Assembly: GCA_015490055.1 (NCBI GenBank) | Contig: WFYP01000210.1 | Location: 1 to 7,243 of the forward strand | DNA length: 7,243 nucleotides | Reading direction: 5' to 3' | Source of the DNA: Nitratifractor sp. | GTDB taxonomy: Bacteria > Campylobacterota > Campylobacteria > Campylobacterales > Sulfurovaceae | Shown: piece by piece, positions 1-5,704 of the stretch | How the letters are laid out: each line of letters begins with the position of its first letter | Position numbering within the stretch: the first letter of the stretch is position 1 | Program-made: the position numbers and the translations under genes | The notes under the pieces: generated by a model | Database searches by the model: none | Seen by the model: the letters and a program-made list of their open reading frames with translations, nothing else | Told to the model about the DNA's origin: nothing

Positions 1-78
1 GTAAATAGAAAAACTCTTGAAAAAGAGGAAGTTGCAGTAGATGAAGTAGCTGATAAAATTAGAGGATATTTAGCATAA
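1..78 (+). CDS. proS: Prolyl-tRNA synthetase, C-terminal end (partial)
   Basis: Reading frame 1 is open from the first base and stops with TAA at 76-78, giving 25 visible residues. The peptide begins VNRKTLEKEEVAVDEVADKI, which resembles the C-terminal tail of bacterial prolyl-tRNA synthetases (a V-x-R-K-T-x-E then acidic/valine pattern in the anticodon-binding domain). ProS charges tRNA-Pro in the cytoplasm. In Campylobacterota proS commonly lies near hemC, which fits the gene 1.2 kb downstream. The next gene's ATG follows the stop codon with no gap. The identification rests on a very short tail plus context, so it is moderate; the catalytic domains lie outside the window. Confidence 0.6.
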   Translation, partial: VNRKTLEKEEVAVDEVADKIRGYLA

Positions 79-501
79 ATGCTTGTACTTGTAGTTTATT
101 TTATAATTGAACTTTTGGCATCTATTAAACTTGGCATTACTATTGGCTTTGGTTGGAGTGTTGTCTGGGTTATAGCTACCTCTATGCTTGGTGCTTTACT
201 ACTTAAACTATCTCCATATGCAATAATGGATAGCTTTAACAATATAGGGTCTAAAAAATTCAATATAATAAGTGCACAAAATGCTGCTATTTCTTATATG
301 CTTGGTGCTATACTTTTAATAATTCCTGGTGTTTTTAGTGATATTTTAGGTATTATACTGCTTGGTTACACAATTTATTTAAGAATGTTTGCTAAAATAA
401 CACCGAACGAAAATATAAAATATAAAAAAGGAGATGACGATGTCATTGATGTTGAAATTATCGACAGCGATTCTAGCGACAACATTAGCTTCAAACGCTA
501 A
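79..501 (+). CDS. fxsA: FxsA family inner-membrane protein
   Basis: A 140-residue protein of the usual FxsA length. It has hydrophobic segments at about residues 2-19, 24-44 and 72-104. The last contains the family hallmark, a Gly-rich hydrophobic stretch around IIPGVFSDILGIILL (residues 81-95), comparable to the LLLIPGFLTDILGL-type core of FxsA. A charged cytoplasmic-type tail follows (lysines near 115-117, then an acidic D/E/I/V run at 119-134). E. coli FxsA is known for relieving F-plasmid exclusion of phage T7; its ordinary cellular role is unclear. The ATG immediately follows the proS stop, and an AGAGGA at 61-66 is the only candidate ribosome site, somewhat far away. The last 62 bases overlap the next gene in another frame, and the acidic tail is encoded there. 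Confidence 0.85.
   Translation: MLVLVVYFIIELLASIKLGITIGFGWSVVWVIATSMLGALLLKLSPYAIMDSFNNIGSKKFNIISAQNAAISYMLGAILLIIPGVFSDILGIILLGYTIYLRMFAKITPNENIKYKKGDDDVIDVEIIDSDSSDNISFKR
428..433 (+). promoter_or_regulatory. Shine-Dalgarno of the dsb-like gene
   Basis: AAGGAG lies 6 bases before the ATG at 440 but directly abuts the in-frame ATG at 434. It therefore favours 440 as the start, two codons downstream of the longest possible reading frame. It sits inside the fxsA coding sequence. Confidence 0.75.
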
Positions 502-1270
502 TTTTAATTTAGAAGATTATATAAAAAACGATTTTATTAAAAACCCACAAATAAAAGTAAATGGTGTAGAGTTACTTGAAAAGAAAGATTTAAAAGATGC
601 TAAGGGTTGGCAAGCTTATATGTTTTTGATGAATTTGTCTATTAAAAATAAAGCAGATAAATATCCAGAAACATTATATGTAAATGATAAAGAGGGTTTA
701 GTTACTACTAATCTTTATAATTACAAAACACATAAGGCTGTTGGTAAAAACCTTCGTCCTAAAATGGATAGTAGTTACTTTAATGATGCTCACTTAATTG
801 CTGGTAAAAAAGACGCTAAGCATAAATTAGTAGTATTTTCAGACCCTATGTGCCCATTTTGTAGAAAATATGTTCCAACAATTTATAATGATGTAAAAGC
901 ACATCCAAATGATTTTGCTTTGTATTATTACCATATGCCATTAACTAGAATTCATCCAGTGTCTGGCGTTTTAACAAGAGTTATGGAAGTTTTACAAAAA
1001 GAGGGTAAAATGGAAGATGCTATGAAAATGTACACATTAAATGTACCATTAGGTGAAACTAATGAAGATAAAGTTTTACAAGCTGTTAAGAAACAGTTTA
1101 ATATTAATGTATCGAAAGCAGATATAGATAAACAAGATATTAAAGATGATGTAAAGTCAGATAAAGATAAAGGTACAAGAATTATGTTAAGAGGTACGCC
1201 AACTGTTTATGTAGATGGTAAATTTGACCCAGAGACTATGGGGTATAAAAAATTAATTGAAAAGAAATAG
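440..1270 (+). CDS. Periplasmic DsbC/DsbG-like thiol-disulfide oxidoreductase
   Basis: A 276-residue secreted thioredoxin-fold protein. Residues 1-20 form a Sec signal peptide (MSLMLK, hydrophobic core, probable cleavage after Ala-Ser-Asn-Ala) with no lipobox. Residues 22-110 form a mixed domain that may correspond to the N-terminal dimerisation domain of DsbC/DsbG. The catalytic part starts with VVFSDPMCPFC; the redox pair is Cys138-Pro-Phe-Cys141, nearest to the CPYC of DsbG. The cis-proline loop is Gly252-Thr253-Pro254. Thr before the cis-Pro is typical of DsbC and DsbG, whereas DsbA has Val. These are the only two cysteines. It probably oxidises or isomerises disulfides in exported proteins; which direction it works in cannot be read from sequence. 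ATG 440 is preferred over 434 because of the ribosome site. It overlaps fxsA by 62 bases and ends 4 bases before hemC. Confidence 0.88.
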   Translation: MSLMLKLSTAILATTLASNANFNLEDYIKNDFIKNPQIKVNGVELLEKKDLKDAKGWQAYMFLMNLSIKNKADKYPETLYVNDKEGLVTTNLYNYKTHKAVGKNLRPKMDSSYFNDAHLIAGKKDAKHKLVVFSDPMCPFCRKYVPTIYNDVKAHPNDFALYYYHMPLTRIHPVSGVLTRVMEVLQKEGKMEDAMKMYTLNVPLGETNEDKVLQAVKKQFNINVSKADIDKQDIKDDVKSDKDKGTRIMLRGTPTVYVDGKFDPETMGYKKLIEKK

Positions 1271-1274
1271 ATAA

Positions 1275-2228
1275 GTGAAAAAAGTAGTTATAGCAACAAG
1301 AGAGAGCCAACTGGCTCTTTGGCAAGCGTACCATATTCAGGATAGAATAAAAGAGCTCTTTAGCGATGTAGAGGTAGAGATAAATAAGATGACAAGCTGT
1401 GGCGATGTTATTTTAGATAAACCATTAGCACTAATTGGTGGCAAAGGGCATTTTACAAAAGAGTTAGAAGATGCAATGCTAGAGGGCAGGGCGAATTTGG
1501 CTGTACACTCTTTAAAAGATGTACCTACTTTTATTCCAGATGGTCTTAAACTTGCTGCTGTAACTAAAAGAGCAGACCAGAGCGACCTTTTTTTATCGCA
1601 TAAATATGAAAGTTTTGACTCTTTGCCAAAAGGTGCAGTTGTAGGTACTACAAGTCTTAGACGCCGAATGCAACTTTTAGCAAAACGCCCAGATTTGGTA
1701 GTAAAAGATTTAAGAGGCAATGTAAATACACGCCTTAGAAAGTTAAAAGAGGGTCAGTACGATGCTATAATTTTAGCATATATTGGGCTTAAAAGATTAG
1801 ATTTAATTAAAAATATTCCATATACTCAAAAGCTAGATTTTATGCTCCCACCAATGGGGCAAGCTGCATTAGGAATCGAAATTTTAGATAACAATAGTTT
1901 CTTAGATGAAGTAGCAAATGCACTAAACGATAAAGAGACATTTATCTGTACAAAAGTAGAGCGTGACTTTGTATCTAAAATTGGAGCAGGGTGCTCTGCA
2001 CCTGTTGCTGTAAATGCTAAAGTTAATGGTGATAGAGTAGAGGTAAAGGCATTAATAGGCTACCCTGATGGTACTAAAATATTGACTAAAGAGTTAAACT
2101 CTACAGTAAACGAATACTCTAATTTAGGTGAAAAGTTAGCTAATTTAATGATAGAAGATGGTGCAATAGAGTTACTTAAAGAGGCAGAAAAGAGAGCATT
2201 TAAAGATGAGCGTCCAGAGCGTCTTTAG
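1275..2228 (+). CDS. hemC: Porphobilinogen deaminase (hydroxymethylbilane synthase)
   Basis: A full-length HemC of 317 residues. It polymerises four porphobilinogen molecules into hydroxymethylbilane, the linear precursor of uroporphyrinogen III, in the cytoplasm. Visible family motifs in order: ATRESQLALWQA (residues 7-18), GGKGHFTKELE (55-65), AVHSLKDVP (76-84, with catalytic Asp82, equivalent to Asp84 of E. coli), GTTSLRRR (124-131), DLRGNVNTRL (145-154), PPMGQAALGIE, and GAGCSAPVAV with Cys240 as attachment site for the dipyrromethane cofactor (Cys242 in E. coli). The start is GTG, 4 bases after the dsb stop, with no clear Shine-Dalgarno, so translation may be coupled to the upstream gene. 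No upstream ATG could replace it without disturbing the conserved N-terminus. All key residues are present. Confidence 0.98.
   Translation: MKKVVIATRESQLALWQAYHIQDRIKELFSDVEVEINKMTSCGDVILDKPLALIGGKGHFTKELEDAMLEGRANLAVHSLKDVPTFIPDGLKLAAVTKRADQSDLFLSHKYESFDSLPKGAVVGTTSLRRRMQLLAKRPDLVVKDLRGNVNTRLRKLKEGQYDAIILAYIGLKRLDLIKNIPYTQKLDFMLPPMGQAALGIEILDNNSFLDEVANALNDKETFICTKVERDFVSKIGAGCSAPVAVNAKVNGDRVEVKALIGYPDGTKILTKELNSTVNEYSNLGEKLANLMIEDGAIELLKEAEKRAFKDERPERL
1301..1320 (+). other. Hairpin at the 5' end of hemC
   Basis: AGAGAGCC, loop AACT, then GGCTCTTT: an 8-pair stem including one G-U pair, with a perfect 6-pair core at 1303-1308/1313-1318. It begins 26 bases after the first base of the hemC GTG start and covers codons for the conserved Arg-Glu-Ser-Gln-Leu-Ala-Leu motif. 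Only three T follow, so it is a poor terminator. It may affect initiation or be a by-product of the coding constraint. Confidence 0.35.
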
Positions 2229-2231
2229 AGG
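2227..2231 (+). promoter_or_regulatory. Shine-Dalgarno of the lipoprotein gene
   Basis: AGAGG, 4 bases before ATG 2236, overlapping the hemC stop codon. It supports 2236 over the in-frame ATG at 2206, which lies inside hemC and would add ten residues before the signal peptide. Confidence 0.65.
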
Positions 2232-2235
2232 TAGA

Positions 2236-2655
2236 ATGAGTAAATTTACTATTTATAAATTATTTACTCTTTTTATTGTATCTATTATCTTATCTGCTTG
2301 TAATGATGGCTCACAAGTAAACTATTATGATAAATCATTAAAAAACAAAAAGCTTACATGTATATCTTATACTCCAGAGTCTAACAGCACATTAGATTTA
2401 GAATTATCCAAACTATATAAATTTAGCAAAAATTGCCCAAATAAGCTAACATTATCATATAAATCTGATATAGTTTGTCATAGTCCATATAATGTTTCAA
2501 GTAAAGTAAATAGTAATTTTCCATCTGCTTTTATAACTTTAGAAGTTCGTAAAGGCTTTAAAATAAGATATAGCTACTATAAAGATTTAACAGGTAAAGC
2601 CACAATTAGTAATTTAAAAGATGCTTTTAATAGATTAAAAGATGATATTTTATAA
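2236..2655 (+). CDS. Small lipoprotein of unknown function
   Basis: A 139-residue protein. Residues 1-22 form a clear lipoprotein signal: MSK, hydrophobic stretch from about 9 to 19, then the lipobox Leu19-Ser20-Ala21-Cys22. After signal peptidase II cleavage Cys22 would carry the lipid; Asn-Asp at +2/+3 gives no sure hint of inner or outer membrane location. The mature part is Ser/Lys/Asn/Tyr-rich, with three more cysteines at 42, 67 and 81 and a C-terminal strand-like stretch (FITLEVRKGFKIRYSYY, 99-115) followed by a helix. I do not recognise the family. It starts 7 bases after the hemC stop with a good ribosome site, so it is probably cotranscribed with hemC. An odd number of non-lipid cysteines leaves one unpaired if a disulfide forms. 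Confidence 0.8.
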   Translation: MSKFTIYKLFTLFIVSIILSACNDGSQVNYYDKSLKNKKLTCISYTPESNSTLDLELSKLYKFSKNCPNKLTLSYKSDIVCHSPYNVSSKVNSNFPSAFITLEVRKGFKIRYSYYKDLTGKATISNLKDAFNRLKDDIL

Positions 2656-2663
2656 TCTTGTAC

Positions 2664-2669
2664 TATAAT
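2664..2669 (+). promoter_or_regulatory. Predicted -10 box of yebC promoter
   Basis: A perfect TATAAT lies 25 bases before the yebC ATG, leaving a leader of about 20 bases with AGGAG at 2684-2688 (6-base spacer). No -35 hexamer is visible, which is usual for sigma-70 promoters of Campylobacterota, where upstream T-rich periodicity replaces it. A second TATAAT at 2651-2656 overlaps the lipoprotein stop codon and could be an alternative. Confidence 0.55.
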
Positions 2670-2694
2670 TACATAAAACTTTTAGGAGAATAGA

Positions 2695-3435
2695 ATGGGT
2701 AGAGCGTTTGAATATAGAAAAGCTGCCAAAATGAAGAGATGGGGAACAATGTCTAGACTTTTCCCTAAACTTGGTAAAATTATAACAATGGCTGCAAAAG
2801 AGGGTGGTTCTCCTGACCCAGATATGAACTCTAAACTTAGAACTGCTATTATGAATGCTAAAGCTCAAAATATGCCAAAAGATAATATAGAAGCGGCTAT
2901 AAAAAGAGCATTTAGTAAAGATACTGCTGATATTAAAGAGATTACATATGAAGCTAAAGCACCACACGGTGTGCAGATGATTGTAGAGTGTGCTACAGAT
3001 AACAATACAAGAACAGTTGCAAATGTTAGAGCTATACTTAAAAAAGGTAATGCCGAGATGCTAACTTCTGGTGCACTTAATTTTATGTTTACTAGAAAAG
3101 CAGTATTTGTATTCGATAAGAGCGATGATATAGATTTAGAAGAGTTAGAGTTAGAGCTTATAGATTACGGTTTAGAAGAGATAGAAGAGGATGTTGAGCC
3201 TCAAGAGAATGCAGAAGATAAAGCTATTATTAGAGTTTATGGAGAGTTTAAATCGTTTGGCGAACTATCTAAAGCTATAGAAGAACACGGTATAGAGATA
3301 AAGTCTGCAAACTTAGAGTTTATACCTAATAGTACTGTAGAGTTAAACGATGAGCAACTAGATGAGATAGAAGCACTCATTGAGAAGTTAGAAGAAGATG
3401 ATGATGTACACAAAGTTTATACAAACTTAGCTTAG
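2695..3435 (+). CDS. yebC: YebC/PmpR (TACO1) family protein
   Basis: A 246-residue protein, the normal family length. The N-terminus MGRAFEYRKAAKMKRWGTMS is a variant of the YebC opening (usually a GHSKW-type segment), followed by the conserved FPKLGKIITMAAKEGGSPDPDMNSKL region (22-47), AKAQNMPKDNIEAAIKRA (56-73) and YEAKAPHGVQMIVECATDNNTRTVANVR (83-110). The acidic C-terminal half (from about 145) contains the DEQLDEIEALIEKLEEDDDVHKVYTNL ending typical of the family. YebC proteins were long called transcription regulators; recent work on bacterial members and mitochondrial TACO1 links them to translation, particularly of proline-rich stretches. It is cytoplasmic. A strong ribosome site and its own -10 box suggest independent transcription, possibly together with the small gene that follows. 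Confidence 0.96.
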   Translation: MGRAFEYRKAAKMKRWGTMSRLFPKLGKIITMAAKEGGSPDPDMNSKLRTAIMNAKAQNMPKDNIEAAIKRAFSKDTADIKEITYEAKAPHGVQMIVECATDNNTRTVANVRAILKKGNAEMLTSGALNFMFTRKAVFVFDKSDDIDLEELELELIDYGLEEIEEDVEPQENAEDKAIIRVYGEFKSFGELSKAIEEHGIEIKSANLEFIPNSTVELNDEQLDEIEALIEKLEEDDDVHKVYTNLA

Positions 3436-3445
3436 TCTATTTATA

Positions 3446-3655
3446 ATGCAATTTAAATTAAAAGCAGAAACTATAAAAAACTTAGAGGCATTTAGCCAAA
3501 TGCTAAATAAGAGTGTCGATAAAATTATAGAAGAGGCACTCGAAGAGTACTTTGCCTCTACTCAAGAGAAGTTACTAAAAGATACTATCGAGAAAGAGAA
3601 CGCCCAAATTAACCTTAGCTACGACGAATTTTGGGACGGCGTAGATTTAGATTAA
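3446..3655 (+). CDS. Small ribbon-helix-helix (CopG/antitoxin-like) protein
   Basis: A 69-residue protein. Residues 1-38 match the ribbon-helix-helix pattern: short strand QFKLK, helix ETIKNLEAFSQMLN, turn with Ser23, then helix VDKIIEEALEEYFAS with the characteristic hydrophobic spacing. Such proteins dimerise and bind DNA through the paired strand. The remainder is a charged linker and a C-terminal LSYDEFWDGVDLD, the kind of acidic-aromatic tail antitoxins use to contact a toxin. No toxin gene adjoins: upstream is yebC, 10 bases away, and downstream is a convergent pseudopilin gene sharing the TTAA at the stop. There is no Shine-Dalgarno, so translation is probably coupled to yebC. Family call is by pattern only; DNA target and partner are unknown. 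Confidence 0.65.
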   Translation: MQFKLKAETIKNLEAFSQMLNKSVDKIIEEALEEYFASTQEKLLKDTIEKENAQINLSYDEFWDGVDLD

Positions 3656-4317
3656 AGGTTAGGCTTCTCTGCTACATATGCATAGCCAGTCTCTGGCACT
3701 ACATGTATAGTAAAGTTACTTTCATTAGAATTGCCAAATTCGAACTCTATAGTACAATCTTTAGATGATGAATAGCTACTATAATCAGGTCGTGTACTTG
3801 AACCAAATTTTCTATATACTCTTCCAAAATTATCAAAACCTAAATATTGTGTAGTTCCAAATCCACATCCTGCAAATTTAAAATTTGTTATTCCAAATTT
3901 ACTCTTTATGAAACTATTAGTGCTATAAGCATTTCCATAATTATTAGTAGGAGAACAATTTTTATAACCATTACCAAACATAGGTTTACCATTCGAAGGA
4001 TCTAATACGACTTCATTTGTATCTATTGAACCATTATAATTTGCATCACTTCCTATATATAGATATATATCACTGCTACCACTACATCTGTTTACAGAAA
4101 ATCTCCAGTAGGCTTTTTGCCATGATGTATTTGTATCATTTTGTTTATTATCGTGCAGTGCTAAGTTTTGGGTGTATCGTACCATATTTAGAATATATTG
4201 CATAGCTTCTAATCTATTATTTCTATGCATTCTTGGTACAGTATATGTTGCTAAAATTCCGATAACAACAATAATTATTATTAATTCTATCATTGTAAAT
4301 GCGTTATGTTTTCTCAT
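3652..4317 (-). CDS. Minor pseudopilin, GspH/FimT/MshC-like
   Basis: A 221-residue class III prepilin. A six-residue leader MRKHNA precedes FTMIELIIIIVVIGILATYTVP; the prepilin peptidase should cut after Ala6, giving N-methyl-Phe1 with Glu5 present. The cut follows Ala rather than the usual Gly. The hydrophobic helix (7-28) anchors it in the inner membrane before assembly. The globular domain has cysteines at 78, 121, 151 and 188 (two possible disulfides) and a perfect EF-hand-type loop at residues 91-102. The C-terminal FTIHVVPETGYAYV strand suits GspH/FimT-type folds. It is the last gene of the cluster; ATG overlaps the previous TGA, and AAGGAG (4330-4335) lies 12 bases upstream. The H-like call rests on size and being the small E5-containing member; specific family is uncertain. 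Confidence 0.85.
   Translation of the reverse strand: MRKHNAFTMIELIIIIVVIGILATYTVPRMHRNNRLEAMQYILNMVRYTQNLALHDNKQNDTNTSWQKAYWRFSVNRCSGSSDIYLYIGSDANYNGSIDTNEVVLDPSNGKPMFGNGYKNCSPTNNYGNAYSTNSFIKSKFGITNFKFAGCGFGTTQYLGFDNFGRVYRKFGSSTRPDYSSYSSSKDCTIEFEFGNSNESNFTIHVVPETGYAYVAEKPNL
4012..4047 (-). other. EF-hand-type calcium-binding loop in the H-like pseudopilin
   Basis: Encodes residues 91-102, DANYNGSIDTNE. It has Asp1, Asn3, Asn5, Gly6, Ile8, Asp9 and Glu12, every conserved position of the canonical 12-residue loop. The flanking helices of a classical EF-hand are not evident: IYLYIGS precedes and VVLDPSNGK follows, so it would be a stand-alone loop as in dockerins or other exported proteins. 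Confidence 0.7.
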
Positions 4318-4802
4318 AGTTTTTGTAAACTCCTTCTATGGTATGTTATCCAAGGTACTGAGGCTGGTGTAGTAGATGCAGATACTCTTTGATAATCTTT
4401 ATATCTAACATATACATCTACTATAACAGAGAGTGTGTCTGTATCACTATTTGAAAGTACAGCAGCTTTATTTGTACAAAATTGTATATATTTTTGATTG
4501 CCAATATATGTTAAATTAACTGTAATTTGATAACCTTGTCCATTGGCTGGATTATTTCCAATATTAGATGTAATAGTACTTATGCAATTACCTGGCATAG
4601 TTCTATCGTTACCTGATGCTGCTAGTATAGCATATTCAGTAAAGCTTCTTGCGTATAGTTTAGCTTGGTCTCCTTGGTACTGTATTGTACCTGCTTTAGT
4701 TGTAGAATTACTTGCAAAAAATATGTAGCTAGCTACTAAAGATAGTAACATTATTACAAATATTGCTACTAACATAGAAAAACCATCTCTAAATTTTCTC
4801 AT
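4314..4802 (-). CDS. Minor pseudopilin lacking Glu5, GspK/PilX/MshP-like
   Basis: A 162-residue prepilin-like protein. The leader MRKFRDG is followed by FSMLVAIFVIMLLSLVASYIFF; cleavage after Gly7 leaves Phe1 and Val at position 5 instead of the near-universal Glu. In type II secretion GspK, the tip subunit, lacks Glu5, and the LVAIFVIMLL pattern is close to what I recall of MshP of the MSHA pilus (ALVIAIFVIVV). The protein is far shorter than GspK (about 300 residues), which favours MshP/PilX. Cysteines at 73 and 109 could pair. The gene overlaps its neighbours on both sides by 4 bases (ATGA). GGTGG at 4810-4814, within AAGGTGG, is the likely ribosome site. Role inferred: part of the tip complex that starts pilus or pseudopilus assembly. 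Confidence 0.8.
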   Translation of the reverse strand: MRKFRDGFSMLVAIFVIMLLSLVASYIFFASNSTTKAGTIQYQGDQAKLYARSFTEYAILAASGNDRTMPGNCISTITSNIGNNPANGQGYQITVNLTYIGNQKYIQFCTNKAAVLSNSDTDTLSVIVDVYVRYKDYQRVSASTTPASVPWITYHRRSLQKL

Positions 4803-5704
4803 TTGAATACCACCTTCTCTTTACATACAGAGATTGTACTATTTTTATCTAGCCCAATTCTCTCTTTTGCACACAGTTTTATATGAACCCTGTTTTGTGT
4901 AGCATAAGTTTTAAATACTGTTATATGCTTTGCTAATATATGTTTTTTTACGCCAGTAGCACTATTGTAATCTTTGCCTTTCCAAGGTCTAAAGTTGTAT
5001 CTTAGCTGTAAATTAAATGTATCATCTCCTGTAGCGTTAATATCTACAGGTACAACAGCATATGCACTCCAAGCTAGTTTGTAGTGTTCAGTAATTCTAC
5101 CATGAGCTTGAGCTATTAAGTTTAGTTTATTTGGTGCAGTAAAACTAGATATAATTCTTACACCAGATGCATTACCATTATATCCAACATTTGTATAGTC
5201 ATAATTACCAGGGAAGAATATTGCTACATCCTTTTTAGTATTATCAAATCTAGCTAAACCTGCTGATAATTTTCTTAAAACAGTATTAGCAAAACTTAAA
5301 TCTGAACCAGGAGTTACTATTTGATTTACACTGCTTGCTTTAATATCGCAAAAACCACTCCAACCTGGTTTTCTTGATGTTGTAGCATCACGACTTGCAT
5401 TAAAGCCATCTTTATCCCAGCCTATCCACTCTAATACATTATAATTTTCAGGAGCTACATCTATGGCTGCTAAATTTGTATTATTTGCACTTTGTCTTTT
5501 AACAACAGTTCCACCTATTGCATAACTTAATCTGTTCGCTATTTGTGTTATGGCTAACTCTACTTGCATATTGGCTCTATTTATGGCATTAGCTCTATTA
5601 TAACCTATATAAGTTTTAGCAATTAAGCCAGATGCAATCGAAGCTACTATGCCTAATATAACCATAGTAAATATTAACTCTATGATAGTAAATGCTCGTT
5701 TCAA
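4799..5704 (-). CDS. Minor pseudopilin, GspJ/PilW/MshO-like
   Basis: A 301-residue prepilin. The leader MKRA is cut before FTIIELIFTMVILGIVASIASGL, with Glu5 present and Ala at -1. After the membrane helix comes an amphipathic helix (NRANMQVELAITQIANRLS, 42-60) as in PilW and MshO, which have a similar arginine/leucine-rich stretch ending in LRNA-like residues. The large beta-rich domain includes WIGWDKDGF and KPGWSGFCD (93-120) and YKLAWSAYAVVP (208-219), recalling the AYAV segment of MshO. Cysteines are at 119, 278 and 294. The start is TTG (5702-5704), chosen because it alone keeps the leader and has AAGGAG at 5713-5718, 8 bases upstream. TTGA overlaps the stop of the preceding gene. PilW/MshO-like is my best fit; GspJ is the alternative. 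Confidence 0.85.
   Translation of the reverse strand: MKRAFTIIELIFTMVILGIVASIASGLIAKTYIGYNRANAINRANMQVELAITQIANRLSYAIGGTVVKRQSANNTNLAAIDVAPENYNVLEWIGWDKDGFNASRDATTSRKPGWSGFCDIKASSVNQIVTPGSDLSFANTVLRKLSAGLARFDNTKKDVAIFFPGNYDYTNVGYNGNASGVRIISSFTAPNKLNLIAQAHGRITEHYKLAWSAYAVVPVDINATGDDTFNLQLRYNFRPWKGKDYNSATGVKKHILAKHITVFKTYATQNRVHIKLCAKERIGLDKNSTISVCKEKVVFK

Noticed and set aside
1337..1720. 127-residue minus-strand frame inside hemC
   Set aside because: It is fully antisense to a clear hemC with all motifs; its composition is a Ser/Leu-rich mirror of the coding strand and it has no recognisable domain.
2206..2235. Longer lipoprotein start at ATG 2206
   Set aside because: It lies inside hemC, lacks a good ribosome site, and would put ten extra polar residues before a complete signal peptide that already starts at 2236.
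2650..2967. 105-residue minus-strand frame over the start of yebC
   Set aside because: Antisense to conserved yebC codons, rich in Phe, Ser and Cys as expected of a shadow frame.
3442..3447. TATAAT just before the ribbon-helix-helix gene
   Set aside because: It overlaps the ATG itself, so it could not drive a transcript containing that start codon.
3685..3697. GCCAG-TCT-CTGGC inverted repeat just past the convergent stops
   Set aside because: Only five pairs with a three-base loop and no T tract on either strand; it lies within pilin codons and is not a credible terminator.
4017..4728. Plus-strand frames of 61-66 residues, some resembling membrane peptides
   Set aside because: Lie opposite the H-like and K-like pilin genes and have no ribosome sites worth noting.
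5015..5050. DINATGDDTFNL in the MshO-like protein as a further calcium loop
   Set aside because: Only the first half matches (D-x-N-x-x-G); the hydrophobic position 8 and acidic positions 9 and 12 are missing.
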